From assembly GCF_000016285.1 (NCBI RefSeq), contig NC_011989.1, positions 2,917,001 through 2,981,000 of the forward strand: DNA of 64,000 nt. The letters are read 5' to 3'. The notes below the pieces were generated by a model, which was not told the DNA's origin, did not search any database, and saw only the letters and a list, made by a program, of their open reading frames with translations. The position numbers and the translations under genes were made by a program. This DNA is from Allorhizobium ampelinum S4 (GTDB lineage Bacteria > Pseudomonadota > Alphaproteobacteria > Rhizobiales > Rhizobiaceae). Of this stretch, positions 25,508 through 34,655 are shown piece by piece; within the stretch, counting starts at the first letter, position 1; every line of letters begins with the position of its first letter.

Positions 25508-26308
25508 ATGACCAAGCCATTTTACTGGAATGAGTTGAACACCTATGATTTCGCCAGCCTGTCACCTGACAGCACCATCGCCGTTTTGCCGATTGCCTCT
25601 ACCGAGCAGCATGGGCCACATCTGCCAATTGCAACCGATGTGGCGATTGCCAATGGCATGCTGGCAGAGCTGAAGCGCCAGCGCCCGGATGACCTGAACT
25701 TCCTGGTTCTTCCCACTCAGGAAATCGGCAAGGCCAATGAACATGTTTATGGCCCCGGCACGCTCTCACTGAGCGCGGATCTGCTGATTGCGGCCTGGAC
25801 CGCCATCGGTGCCAAGGTGGCGGAAGCGGGCCTGCGCAAGCTGGTCATCGTCAATTCCCATGGTGGCAATGTCGATATCATGAGCATTGTCGGGCGCGAA
25901 TTGCGCGTCCGCCACAAGATGGCAGTGGTGTCCACCCAATGGAGCCGGTTCGGTAACCCCGAGGGCATGATTTCCGAGCATGAAAACCGCTATGGCATTC
26001 ATGGCGGCGAAGTGGAAACCTCGCTGATGCTGCATTTTCGCCCCGAACTGGTGCGGATGGACAAGGCCGAAAACTTCGTCTCCAAGGCGGAATGGATGAA
26101 GGAACGCTCGGATTTTCTCCAGCCCTTGCCGCCCCATTCGCTGGCCTGGATCGCCCATGACCTCAATCCGGCCGGTGTCGTCGGCGATGCCTCGAAAGGC
26201 ACAGCGGAAAAGGGTGAAGCGATCTGCCGTCATCAGGTGTCCGGCTTCATCCAGCTCTTGCGTGACGTCAGGGACTATCCGCTGTCGGCGCTTTATTCCC
26301 CGGAATAA
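25508..26308 (+). CDS. Creatininase-family amidohydrolase
   Basis: 266 residues. Metal ligands of the creatininase fold are visible: STEQHGPHLPIATD (E33, H35, D44), IVNSHGGN (H118 region) and HGGEVETS (145-152). The family includes creatinine amidohydrolase, the formamide hydrolase ArfB and the peptide trimming enzyme MftE, so substrate is open. ATG at 25508 has GGGGAAGC upstream. Its end overlaps the end of the convergent LysR gene by 16 bp. With a purine/pyrimidine-type deaminase and an ABC transporter encoded nearby, a role in hydrolysing a cyclic amide is plausible (inference). Confidence 0.87.
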   Translation: MTKPFYWNELNTYDFASLSPDSTIAVLPIASTEQHGPHLPIATDVAIANGMLAELKRQRPDDLNFLVLPTQEIGKANEHVYGPGTLSLSADLLIAAWTAIGAKVAEAGLRKLVIVNSHGGNVDIMSIVGRELRVRHKMAVVSTQWSRFGNPEGMISEHENRYGIHGGEVETSLMLHFRPELVRMDKAENFVSKAEWMKERSDFLQPLPPHSLAWIAHDLNPAGVVGDASKGTAEKGEAICRHQVSGFIQLLRDVRDYPLSALYSPE

Positions 26309-27249
26309 GAACGGTCCGCGGCAAGATATCCCCTGCCCTGCAATTCCACCACCAGGGCCTGGATTTCCTGAACAAGATATTCGACGAACAGGCTGGTCGC
26401 TGCATCGAGCGGCGCCCGCGCCCGGGCAAACAGTTTCATCGGCTGATGGCGGCAATGCGGTTCGGCCAGCGGTCGAAACACCAGTTCGCCCTTGCGGCAT
26501 TCGACAATCACATCCAGCGGATTGAGCAGGGTCAGCGCCGTGCCGCATTTGACCAATTGCTTCAACAATTCAGAGGCATTGGTTTCCAGCAGCGGCTCGA
26601 CCGGCAGCGGCAGATTGGCAAGCGCCAGATTGATGACATTGCGCAGGCTGGTGCCAGGCTCGGCCAGCACCAGTTTTTCCTGCACCACATCGACCAGATC
26701 GATCGGGCCTTTTTCACGCGCCAGCCGATGACCGGGCGGTAAAACCGCGCCGACAGGGATATCGAAATTGGCGATGGTGCGAATACCTGGCGTTGCCGGG
26801 ATGTTGAAGCCCAGCCCGATATCCACTTCGCCCGTTAGCACCGGATTGAGGGTGGTGGAGCCGCTGTCATTGCGCAAATGCACCTTGATGCGCGGATGCG
26901 CGTCCAGAAACCGGGCAATGATTTCCGGTAGAGGCCCGGCCGCCAGCCCCACCGTGGCGACCAGCGACACCTTGCCCACCTGTGGCATTTTCAGGCTGCG
27001 GATCCGCGTTTCCAGACGTTCATAGCCCTTCAGAACGTCGCGGATATGCTCGACGCACAGCTCCCCCGCCGCCGTCAGCCGAAGCCCACGCGGCAGACGC
27101 TCAAAAAGCGGAACGCCAAGCTCATCTTCCAGTGCCAAAATCTGCCGGTTGACAGCGGAAGATGCAACGTTAAGTCTAGCGGCGGCTTTACGAATTGAAC
27201 CGCAACGGGCAATCTCGTCGATATAAAGCAGCTTACGGGAGTGAAGCAT
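26293..27249 (-). CDS. LysR-family transcriptional regulator
   Basis: 318 residues from ATG 27249. Winged HTH at residues 3-60 (RKLLYIDEIARCGSIRKAAARLNVASSAVNRQILALEDELGVPLFER), followed by the periplasmic-binding-like effector domain (about 90-295). A longer frame begins at TTG 27309 but has no support. It is divergent from the ABC transporter operon that starts 240 bp away, the classic layout for a LysR protein that controls the adjacent catabolic operon and itself; it is convergent with the creatininase gene. No T-N11-A box was assigned with confidence. Confidence 0.88.
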   Translation of the reverse strand: MLHSRKLLYIDEIARCGSIRKAAARLNVASSAVNRQILALEDELGVPLFERLPRGLRLTAAGELCVEHIRDVLKGYERLETRIRSLKMPQVGKVSLVATVGLAAGPLPEIIARFLDAHPRIKVHLRNDSGSTTLNPVLTGEVDIGLGFNIPATPGIRTIANFDIPVGAVLPPGHRLAREKGPIDLVDVVQEKLVLAEPGTSLRNVINLALANLPLPVEPLLETNASELLKQLVKCGTALTLLNPLDVIVECRKGELVFRPLAEPHCRHQPMKLFARARAPLDAATSLFVEYLVQEIQALVVELQGRGYLAADRSYSGE

Positions 27250-27488
27250 GGCGTAGCACACCAGTCCATTTTTTAAGCAGATTGAACGATTCACATACAG
27301 AGCGAGCAAGCGATGCCATTAAGGCATCGAAGCGGACGAAATTTGATGCTTTTCAAGCCGCAAAGCAACCGCTCAAATGCATAAAACGCGGCGGGCCATT
27401 TCAGTGGAGCCATTTTGAGCGGAACCATTTCAGCGGCATGCGACATCGGGCGGCAGCACGCGATCCGAGGGATCAGGGGAAAATACAC

Positions 27489-28508
27489 ATGACGAAAACC
27501 ATACTGCACAAGACGATTGTCAACACTTTGGCCGCAACCGCCCTGGCCCTTGGCCTTGGCAGCCCGGCCATGGCGCTGGATGAGGTCAGCTACGGCACCA
27601 ACTGGCTGGCCCAGGCCGAGCATGGCGGCTTTTACCAGGCCGTGGCCGATGGCACCTATGAAAAATACGGTTTGAAGGTGAAGATCGTCCAGGGCGGCCC
27701 CAATGCCGCCAATCAGGCACTGCTGATCGCCGGCAAGGTCGATTTCTACATGGGCTTCCCGCTTCAGGAAATGGACGCTGTCAAGCAGGGCATTCCGCTG
27801 ATCGACGTGGCAGCCCTGTTCCAGAAGGACCCACAGGTGCTGATCGCCCATCCAGACCAGGGGATCGAAAAATTCGAGGATCTCGCCAAGCTCGACACGA
27901 TCTTCATGGGCAAGGACGGCTATGCCACCTATTTCGAGTGGATGAAGAAGAATTTCAAGGGCTTCAAGGACGAGCAATACAAGCCCTATACCTTCAACCC
28001 GGCGCCCTTCCTCGCCAACAAGAAATCCGCCCAGCAGGGCTATATCACTTCGGAGCCCTACGAGATCGAACAGCAGGGCGGCTTCAAGCCGAAACTCTTC
28101 CTGCTGGCCGATAACGGCTACAGTTCCTATGCGACGATGATCACCACCACCCAGTCCATGGTCGACAAGAAGCCGGATGTGGTGCAGCGCTTCGTCGATG
28201 CCTCGATCGAGGGATGGTACAAGTATCTCTACGGCGACAACAAGGCCGCCAATGCGCTGATCAAAAAAGACAATCCGGAAATCACCGACGCTCAGATTGC
28301 CTTCTCCATCGACAAGATGAAGGAATACGGCATCGTCGAATCCGGCCCGACCCTGGACAAGGGCATCGGCTGCATGACCGACGAGCGCTATAAGGCCTTC
28401 TTCGATACCCTGGTCCAGATCGGCGTCGTCGATGCCAAGCTCGACTATCACAAGGCCTATACGACGAAATTCGTCTGCAAGGGCGTCGGCCTGACCCTGA
28501 AGAAGTGA
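27489..28508 (+). CDS. ABC transporter substrate-binding protein, NMT1/THI5-like
   Basis: 339 residues with a signal peptide (about 1-27, cleaved after AMA). The mature start LDEVSYGTNWLAQAEHGGFYQAVADGTYEKYGLKVKIVQGGPN is characteristic of the NMT1/SsuA family that binds thiamin precursors, pyrimidines, taurine, riboflavin or similar small compounds. ATG 27489 has GGGGAAA upstream. First gene of a probable operon with the ATPase, permease, deaminase and oxidase genes. Spacing to the ATPase gene is 317 bp, filled by a hairpin repeat at 28753. Substrate presumably a nitrogen heterocycle (inference from neighbours). Confidence 0.85.
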   Translation: MTKTILHKTIVNTLAATALALGLGSPAMALDEVSYGTNWLAQAEHGGFYQAVADGTYEKYGLKVKIVQGGPNAANQALLIAGKVDFYMGFPLQEMDAVKQGIPLIDVAALFQKDPQVLIAHPDQGIEKFEDLAKLDTIFMGKDGYATYFEWMKKNFKGFKDEQYKPYTFNPAPFLANKKSAQQGYITSEPYEIEQQGGFKPKLFLLADNGYSSYATMITTTQSMVDKKPDVVQRFVDASIEGWYKYLYGDNKAANALIKKDNPEITDAQIAFSIDKMKEYGIVESGPTLDKGIGCMTDERYKAFFDTLVQIGVVDAKLDYHKAYTTKFVCKGVGLTLKK

Positions 28509-28752
28509 CGCTGAAGAAGCAAGACAGGGCGGCGCACCGGATAAGCGCCGCCACAGCATCCGGATGAGGCGTGTACCCCTCACCTCGCCAGTGCTTACCA
28601 ATATGTGCTTGCCTGTATGGGCTTTGCCGACCTGCGCTCTGCCAACTTCCGCTCTTCTTGTTCACAAACTTGAGCGCACAAGTTCAGGCGAGAGCCAGCA
28701 GTAGCGGGATGATGAGGATGCTCCTTCCTCCTCATCCTATTTTCTTGTTTGC

Positions 28753-28803
28753 GTTTGTCTTGGGGAAAAGTGGAAACCGGTTTTCCCTAAGACAAACTCT
28801 AGG
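28753..28803. repeat. Hairpin repeat between binding-protein and ATPase genes
   Basis: GTTTGTCTT-g-GGGAAAA (28753-28769) pairs with TTTTCCC-t-AAGACAAAC (28781-28797), 16 bp with one mismatch and an 11-nt loop, followed by TCTAGG. The tail AGACAAACTCTAGG recurs at 56982-56995 and in part at 24419. This is one of the common short palindromes of rhizobial intergenic DNA. In an operon it may stabilise the upstream binding-protein message. The rest of the 317-bp gap shows nothing else. Confidence 0.6.
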
Positions 28804-28825
28804 CCCTTCAACGACAGGCCCCGGA

Positions 28826-29683
28826 ATGACCCCGACTGAACCACTGCAAAAGCCGCGCACTGAAAACCGCCAGCGCGCCCTCGTCATGCTAACAGGCGTG
28901 TCCAAAGTGTTTTCCAGCGGCACGGTGGCGCTGTCCAACATGTCACTCACCGTCGAGGCGGGTGAATTCGTCAGCCTGCTCGGTCCCTCCGGCTGCGGCA
29001 AATCGACAGCGCTTCGGATCATTGCCGGTCTCGGTGGCATCTCCAGCGGCACGGTCGATTGGCCCAGTTCCCGCATCAATGCCAAGGGGCTGCCGGAAGG
29101 CGATATCAGCTTTGTTTTCCAGGAGCCGACCCTGCTGCCCTGGCAGACCGTGTTCGGCAATGTCTATCTGCCGCTGCGTCTGCAAGGGATTTCCAAGGCA
29201 GCAGCAACCTCGACTGTTCTCGAAACCCTTGACAGCGTGGGCCTGAAGGATTTCGCGCAGGCCTATCCGCGCCAGCTTTCCGGCGGCATGAAAATGCGGG
29301 TGTCGATTGCCCGGGCGCTAGCGACCAAGCCGAAATTGCTGCTGATGGACGAGCCGTTTGCAGCCCTTGATGAAATCACCCGGCAAAAGCTGAACGACGA
29401 CGTGCTGCGGCTGTGGCGCGAGACCGGCATTACCGTGATCTTCGTGACCCATTCAGTGTTCGAGGCCGCCTATCTCTCCAATCGCATCGTGGTGATGAAG
29501 GCAAGGCCTGGCCGGGTGCATGCGGATTTCACCATTGCCACCAGCCTGGAACGCGACGCCCATTACCGCACCTCGGAAGAATACCGGCAGGTCTGCGAAA
29601 AGGCTTCGAATGTCCTGCTGGAAGCCATCGGCTTTCCTCTTGATGGCGGCCTCTCCATGGCGGGATTGGAGCATCACGGATGA
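28826..29683 (+). CDS. ABC transporter ATP-binding protein, NitT/TauT type
   Basis: 285 residues from ATG 28826. Walker [10 protein letters not shown] (53-61), Q-loop FVFQEPTLLPWQ, signature LSGGMKMRVSIARAL, Walker B LLLMDEPFAALDE and the switch His in VTHSVFEAAYLSNR are all present. The sequence matches the SsuB/TauB/ThiZ subgroup. The upstream frame is open back to 28571 but it lacks a good start there. The stop overlaps the permease start by four bases (ATGA). Confidence 0.9.
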   Translation: MTPTEPLQKPRTENRQRALVMLTGVSKVFSSGTVALSNMSLTVEAGEFVSLLGPSGCGKSTALRIIAGLGGISSGTVDWPSSRINAKGLPEGDISFVFQEPTLLPWQTVFGNVYLPLRLQGISKAAATSTVLETLDSVGLKDFAQAYPRQLSGGMKMRVSIARALATKPKLLLMDEPFAALDEITRQKLNDDVLRLWRETGITVIFVTHSVFEAAYLSNRIVVMKARPGRVHADFTIATSLERDAHYRTSEEYRQVCEKASNVLLEAIGFPLDGGLSMAGLEHHG

Positions 29684-30537
29684 GCCAGAAGATTGAAACA
29701 GCAGCCGACGCTGAAAGCCTGGCCATGCCAAAACAAGGCCTATTTGCCCGCCACGGCGAAACCGTGCTGCGGGTGCTGATCCCGTTTGCGGTGGTCGCGG
29801 CTTTGGTGCTGGTCTGGCATATCGGCGTCACCGTCTCCGAGGTGCCGCAATATATCCTGCCCGGTCCGCTGGCCGTGGCAAAGGCACTCTACACCGATTG
29901 GGGAATTCTGGGACCGGCGCTTTGGGTGACGACGAAAATCACTCTGATGTCGCTGGCCCTGGCGCTGATCGGCGGTGTCGGCATCGCGGTATTTCTCGTC
30001 CAGTCGAAATGGATTGAAACCGCTTTCTATCCGATTGCGGTCATCCTTCAGGTCACGCCTGTCGTCGCCATTTCGCCGCTTATCCTGATCTATGCACCCT
30101 CAACCCAGGTGGCCCTGCTGATCTGCGCCTTTCTGGTCGCTTTCTTCCCAATCCTGTCCAACATGGTGCAGGGGTTGAAAAGCGTCGATCATAACCTGCT
30201 CAACCTATTCGACCTTTACGGCGCCTCACGGCTGCAAACGCTGCTCTATCTGAAACTGCCGGCCTCGCTGCCCTATTTCATGACGGGGCTTCGGATCGGT
30301 GGCGGTCTGGCGCTGATTGCTGCCGTGGTGGCTGAATTTGCCGCAGGCTCTGCCGGTGCAGGCTCTGGTCTGGCTTTCCGGCTGCTGGAATCGCAATTCC
30401 GGCTGAATATTCCCCGGCTGTTTGCCGCCCTGTTTCTGCTATCGTGCCTCGGCGTGGTGATCTTCGCCATCACCTCCTTCATCTCATGGCTGGCGTTGCA
30501 TCGCTGGCATGAAAGCAGCATCAAGCGAGAAAACTGA
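29680..30537 (+). CDS. ABC transporter permease, NitT/TauT type
   Basis: 285 residues, six membrane helices, BPD_transp_1 domain. The EAA loop facing the ATPase reads GASRLQTLLYLKLPASLPYFMTGLR (about 184-208). Cytoplasmic tail residues around the N terminus are short. It begins within the ATPase stop codon and its own stop overlaps the start of the deaminase by one base, so ATPase, permease and deaminase are translationally coupled. Together with the binding protein it forms a complete importer for one small substrate. Confidence 0.9.
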   Translation: MSQKIETAADAESLAMPKQGLFARHGETVLRVLIPFAVVAALVLVWHIGVTVSEVPQYILPGPLAVAKALYTDWGILGPALWVTTKITLMSLALALIGGVGIAVFLVQSKWIETAFYPIAVILQVTPVVAISPLILIYAPSTQVALLICAFLVAFFPILSNMVQGLKSVDHNLLNLFDLYGASRLQTLLYLKLPASLPYFMTGLRIGGGLALIAAVVAEFAAGSAGAGSGLAFRLLESQFRLNIPRLFAALFLLSCLGVVIFAITSFISWLALHRWHESSIKREN

Positions 30538-31868
30538 TGACCAGATTGTTTGCCGACATTCCGCAAACCGGGCGGTTTGCCCTGACACGCGCCACCTTGC
30601 CTGTCGAAGCAGTTGATGATGTTCCCGCTGGACCGGTCCGCGAGGGGCTGGTCAGCGCCGATCTGATTATCAACGACGGCAAGGTCGAAGCTATTGTTAA
30701 GGTCGGCACCGCATCTCGTTACAAGACCGGAGCGGACCTGCCGATCATCGATCTACGCGATGCCATGGTCTGGCCGACCTTTACCGACATGCACACCCAT
30801 CTCGACAAGGGCCATATCTGGCCGCGAAAGCCCAATCCAAAAGGCGATTTCATCGGCGCATTGAGCGCCGTGAAGGATGACCGCGAGGCGAATTGGTCGG
30901 CGGACGATGTGCGGGCACGGATGGAATTTTCGCTGCGCTGCGCCTATGCCCATGGCACCAGCCTGATCCGTACCCATCTCGACAGCAGCGCACCTCAGCA
31001 CCGGATTTCCTTTGAGGTGTTTTCGCAGATACGCAAGGAGTGGGCGGGCCGGATCGACCTTCAGGCGGTCGCCCTTTTCCCCTTCGACGACATCACCGAT
31101 CAGGCGTTTTTTAGAGATTTGCTGGAGGTGCTTGTTGCGCACAAGGGCATTCTCGGCGGCGTCACCCAGGTCTCGCCGGATATCGATCATCGGCTGGACC
31201 TGTTGTTTCGCGCCGCAAGCGACCACGGGCTCGACATCGACCTGCATGTCGATGAGACCCAGGATGCTTCCGTGCTGACCTTGAAATCCATTGCCGAGGC
31301 CAAGCTGCGCAATGGATTTCAAGGCTCGGTCGTGGTCGGCCATTGCTGTTCACTGACCCAGCAGAGCGACGATATCGCCAAGGCCACCATCGACAAGGTC
31401 GCGGAAGCCGGGCTTGCCGTCGTGTCACTACCGATGTGCAACATGTATTTGCAGGATCGTCATCCGGGCCGCACGCCGCGCCAGCGCGGTGTCACCCTGT
31501 TTCACGAACTGGCGGCGGCAGGTGTGCAGACGGCGGTTTCCTCCGACAATACCCGCGATCCCTTCTATGCTTATGGCGATCTCGATTGCGTGGAAGTGCT
31601 GCGCGAAGCGGTCAGGATCGTCCATCTCGATCACCCGCTGGACAGCACCGCCCGGATCGTCACCCGCAGTCCCGCCGATATTCTCGGACGTCCCGACCAT
31701 GGCCGTATAAAGGTCGGGGCCAAGGCGGATCTGGTGCTGTTTTCGGCGAGAACCTGGAGCGAATTGCTATCGCGTCCACAGTCTGACCGCACCGTGTTGC
31801 GCTCCGGCCAGGCTATCGACGCGCAGGTGCCTGACTACCGCGACCTTGACCCTTTGATGGAAGATTGA
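30537..31868 (+). CDS. Cytosine-deaminase-like metal-dependent hydrolase
   Basis: 443 residues. Amidohydrolase-fold metal ligands: HTHLDKG (about 85-91, the first His pair), HVDETQ (about 240), VVGHCCSL (about 267-274) and VSSDNTRDPF (about 331). The HTHLDKG and HVDE... pair is the CodA (cytosine deaminase) pattern. CodA-like enzymes also act on creatinine, isoguanine and other cyclic amidines. Encoded in the same transcription unit as the importer, so its substrate probably enters by that transporter. N terminus contains the usual dihydroorotase-like DLIINDGKVEAI strand. Confidence 0.85.
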   Translation: MTRLFADIPQTGRFALTRATLPVEAVDDVPAGPVREGLVSADLIINDGKVEAIVKVGTASRYKTGADLPIIDLRDAMVWPTFTDMHTHLDKGHIWPRKPNPKGDFIGALSAVKDDREANWSADDVRARMEFSLRCAYAHGTSLIRTHLDSSAPQHRISFEVFSQIRKEWAGRIDLQAVALFPFDDITDQAFFRDLLEVLVAHKGILGGVTQVSPDIDHRLDLLFRAASDHGLDIDLHVDETQDASVLTLKSIAEAKLRNGFQGSVVVGHCCSLTQQSDDIAKATIDKVAEAGLAVVSLPMCNMYLQDRHPGRTPRQRGVTLFHELAAAGVQTAVSSDNTRDPFYAYGDLDCVEVLREAVRIVHLDHPLDSTARIVTRSPADILGRPDHGRIKVGAKADLVLFSARTWSELLSRPQSDRTVLRSGQAIDAQVPDYRDLDPLMED

Positions 31869-31871
31869 ACC

Positions 31872-33278
31872 ATGCCCGATTACGCAAAAATCAAAGCTGA
31901 ACTTGCCGGGATCGCCGTCGAGGATAATCCGGCGTTGGTCAAGCAGAAATCCCGGGATTTCTACTGGTACTCGCCAATCCTGAAGGCCGAGCTGGACCAT
32001 GTCACGGCTGACCTCGTGGTTTCTCCGGTCAGCGAAGAGGAAGTAATCCGCACGCTGAAAGTGGCCTATGCCCATGGCGTACCGGTGACGCCGCGCGGTG
32101 CTGGCACCGGCAATTACGGTCAGGCCATGCCGCTCTCCGGTGGCATCGTGCTGAACCTGATCAACATGAACAAGGTGAAAGAGATTCACCCAGGTCGGGT
32201 GATTTGCGAGCCGGGCATCGTTATCGCCGAACTGGATCGCCAGACACGCGCCCATTCCGGTCAGGAACTGCGCTTCCACCCCTCCACCGCCCAGACAGCC
32301 TCAATCGGCGGCTTTGTCGCTGGCGGCTCAGGCGGAGTCGGCTCGATCACCTGGGGTGGACTGCGCGATCTCGGCAACATCCTAAAACTGCGGGTCGTCA
32401 CCATGGAGGCGGAACCACGCGTACTGGAACTCTCCGCCTGGGATTTGCAAAAGGTCAGCCACGCCTATGGCACCAACGGCATCATCACCGAAGTGGAAAT
32501 GCCGCTGGCCCCGGCCTATGACTGGGTGGACGTCATCGTCGGTTATGACGACTACATGGACGCCGTGCGCTTTGCCGATGCGCTCAGTCACCGCAACGGT
32601 ATTCTTCTGAAGGAAGTCGCACCCATCGCGGCCCCTGTTCCCTATGCGTATTTCTCCCGTCACAAGCCCTGGCTGAAGGACGGCCAGTCGGTGGTGGTGC
32701 TGATGGTCGCGCCGCATTCCATGGGGCCGTTTCTTGCCTATGCCGAGAAAATGAAGGCCGATCTGCGCTTCCGCTCTGACACGGTCGAGAGCATGAAGGG
32801 GATTCCTCATGCCTATGAACTGGCCTGGAACCACACGACGCTCCGGGCGCTGAAGGTCGATCCTGACATCACCTATTTGCAGGTGCAGTATCCGGGGCCG
32901 GATCACGTCGAAAAGGTTGCAAAGATGACCGAAATCTTCGGGGATGAGGTGATCGGCCATTTGGAATTCATGCGCTTTGATGGTGCGATCCAATGTTCCG
33001 GCCTGCCGTTGGTGCGTTATACGACAAAGGAGCGGCTGGAGGAAATCATCCGCATCCACGAGGACAATGGTTGTCCGATCTTCAACCCGCATCGCTACAC
33101 GCTGGAAGAAGGCGGCATGAAGCAGACCGATACGGTGCAACTGGCCTTCAAACAGCAAACCGACCCAAAAGGCCTGCTCAATCCCGGCAAGATGATCGCC
33201 TGGGAAAACCCGGACTTCGACTTTTCCGCTGGGCGCAACTATTTGTTTCCCGGATTGCAATCGATGGGAGACGATTGA
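31872..33278 (+). CDS. FAD-linked oxidase (GlcD/VAO family)
   Basis: 468 residues. The FAD_binding_4 domain (about 40-220) includes PRGAGTGNYGQAMPLSGGIVLNL, FHPSTAQTASIGGFVAGGSGGVGSITWG and AYGTNGIITEVEMPLAPA, followed by a C-terminal cap. This is the GlcD/vanillyl-alcohol oxidase fold, which oxidises hydroxy acids or aromatic alcohols and related groups with FAD. It follows the deaminase with a 3-bp gap. No iron-sulfur partner is encoded nearby, unlike glcDEF. Substrate unknown. It fits a catabolic step after deamination. Confidence 0.85.
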   Translation: MPDYAKIKAELAGIAVEDNPALVKQKSRDFYWYSPILKAELDHVTADLVVSPVSEEEVIRTLKVAYAHGVPVTPRGAGTGNYGQAMPLSGGIVLNLINMNKVKEIHPGRVICEPGIVIAELDRQTRAHSGQELRFHPSTAQTASIGGFVAGGSGGVGSITWGGLRDLGNILKLRVVTMEAEPRVLELSAWDLQKVSHAYGTNGIITEVEMPLAPAYDWVDVIVGYDDYMDAVRFADALSHRNGILLKEVAPIAAPVPYAYFSRHKPWLKDGQSVVVLMVAPHSMGPFLAYAEKMKADLRFRSDTVESMKGIPHAYELAWNHTTLRALKVDPDITYLQVQYPGPDHVEKVAKMTEIFGDEVIGHLEFMRFDGAIQCSGLPLVRYTTKERLEEIIRIHEDNGCPIFNPHRYTLEEGGMKQTDTVQLAFKQQTDPKGLLNPGKMIAWENPDFDFSAGRNYLFPGLQSMGDD

Positions 33279-33502
33279 AATCCTTGCACTTTCAACCGGA
33301 GATGATTTAGAACGCAACGGCTTGACGGCATGAGGCCGTCTTCACAGTCCGAAGGTACTCCTGGCGGGGCTTGTCCCTGATCATGCAATGAACATGACCT
33401 TTCATCCAGCCGATCGGCGGAAGAAGGTATCGGGACAAACGGCGCGGATGTTTTTGACAAAACCCTCCGGGGCACCGGCGGGCGCAAACCAGGGACTTTT
33501 GC

Positions 33503-34084
33503 ATGCGCGTGCTCGTTCTTCATTCCCATCCCTTGGCTGAAAGCTTCAACCGGGCGCTCTACCACAAGACCTGCCAAAGCCTGGAGGCAGCGGGCCATGA
33601 GGTCGATGGCTGCAATTTGTATGACGAGGGTTTCAACCCGGTTCTTTCGGCTGAGGAGCGGCGGATCTATCATGATTATCCTGACAATATTGAACCGGTG
33701 AAATCCTATGTCGAGCGGCTGAAGGCGGCCGAAGGGCTGGTCATCGTCACCCCCGTCTGGAATTTCAGCTTTCCCGCCATGTTGAGCGGCTATTTCGACC
33801 GTGTCTGGCTACCGGGCGTCACGTTCGAACTGGTCGATGGAAAACTGACGCCGACACTGCGCCATATCCGCAAGCTGGCGGCGGTGATGACCTATGGCGC
33901 AACACCGTTACGAGCGTTTCTTGCGGGCAACCCGCCAAAGAAATCCGTGACGCGCGTGATCCGCGCCCAGATCAAGCTGGGCGCGCCAGTCAAATTCATG
34001 GCCCATTACGACATGAACAATTGCACCGAGCAAAGCCGCGCCGCTTTTCTGGATAAGGTGGGGGGCGTGATGGGTCGGTTTTGA
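33503..34084 (+). CDS. NAD(P)H:quinone-type flavodoxin-fold oxidoreductase
   Basis: 193 residues of the flavodoxin_2 fold. VLVLHSHPLAESFNRALYHK (phosphate-binding start), IVTPVWNFSFPAMLSGYFDRVWLPG and the AVMTYGATP segment match NAD(P)H dehydrogenase (quinone)/FMN-reductase proteins such as MdaB or KefF. Cytoplasmic dimer expected. ATG 33503 lies 225 bp after the FAD-linked oxidase on the same strand; it could supply reduced cofactor or detoxify quinones. Whether it belongs to the same operon is open. Confidence 0.82.
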   Translation: MRVLVLHSHPLAESFNRALYHKTCQSLEAAGHEVDGCNLYDEGFNPVLSAEERRIYHDYPDNIEPVKSYVERLKAAEGLVIVTPVWNFSFPAMLSGYFDRVWLPGVTFELVDGKLTPTLRHIRKLAAVMTYGATPLRAFLAGNPPKKSVTRVIRAQIKLGAPVKFMAHYDMNNCTEQSRAAFLDKVGGVMGRF

Positions 34085-34093
34085 GCGCTGAAT

Positions 34094-34585
34094 TTACCGC
34101 GCTGCCTTCAGCGAAGAGATGATCTCCTGCAATTCGGCACCGTGCTTTTCCTGTTTGCCCTTCGTTCCCCAATAGGTGATGACAAGCAGCTTGCCGGGAC
34201 GGGGTGAGAGCAGCGACAGGCCAACATTAACGGCGCCGTCTTCATCGACGCCGGTCCAGTCGAAATTGGTCATGTCCATGCCGTTGATGACTTCATCCGA
34301 CTGCTTCTGGGTCGAGCCGTCGATCTTGACGCCGTTGTCCTGAAGGAAAGCGATGGCGTCATCGATCACCTTATCCGTGGTCTTGGCGTTGGCGACGTCG
34401 ATGGCGATATAGATAGCGCCGTCCTCTGAGGTCGCATCAATGCCGCTTTCGGTTTCCTTCGGCTCCCAATCGGCGGGAATGGTGATGCGCGCGACCGGAT
34501 TATCGCTTGGAAACAGCAGCGTATCGGCAAAAGACAGGTTTGGCAGAAGCAAAGTCAGCACAGCAACGGCAAATAATCTCTTCAC
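34094..34585 (-). CDS. Periplasmic protein of unknown function
   Basis: 163 residues with an N-terminal signal peptide (MKRLFAVAVLTLLLPNLSFA, cleaved after SFA). The mature part, beta-rich and acidic (IPADWEPKETESGIDATSED..., FDWTGVDEDGAVNVGLSLL), has no recognised motif. Homologues of about this size are common in rhizobia as hypothetical exported proteins. Its stop is 9 bp from the stop of the convergent oxidoreductase. Function unknown. Confidence 0.75.
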   Translation of the reverse strand: MKRLFAVAVLTLLLPNLSFADTLLFPSDNPVARITIPADWEPKETESGIDATSEDGAIYIAIDVANAKTTDKVIDDAIAFLQDNGVKIDGSTQKQSDEVINGMDMTNFDWTGVDEDGAVNVGLSLLSPRPGKLLVITYWGTKGKQEKHGAELQEIISSLKAAR

Positions 34586-34595
34586 GGATGGTCCC

Positions 34596-34655
34596 CCTAG
34601 AGCATTTCCAGCAAAAGTGCGTAGCGGTTTTGCGTCTGGAAATGCGTTAAAACAA
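34596..34655. repeat. GAGCATTTCCAG-type dispersed palindrome
   Basis: AGAGCATTTCCAGCAAAAGTG with the partner CGTCTGGAAATGCGTTAAAAC forms an imperfect hairpin (CATTTCCAG / CTGGAAATG arms at 34603-34611 and 34636-34644). This is a frequent intergenic repeat in rhizobial genomes (my recollection). It lies just upstream of the periplasmic protein gene, in the 324-bp stretch before the DUF1236 gene; the rest of the stretch, bar the terminator at 34853, shows nothing definite. Confidence 0.55.

Noticed and set aside
27291..28601. 436-codon minus-strand frame opposite the NMT1-like binding protein gene
   Set aside because: Antisense shadow; His/Leu/Asp-rich with no family resemblance, while the plus strand encodes a full binding protein with a signal peptide.
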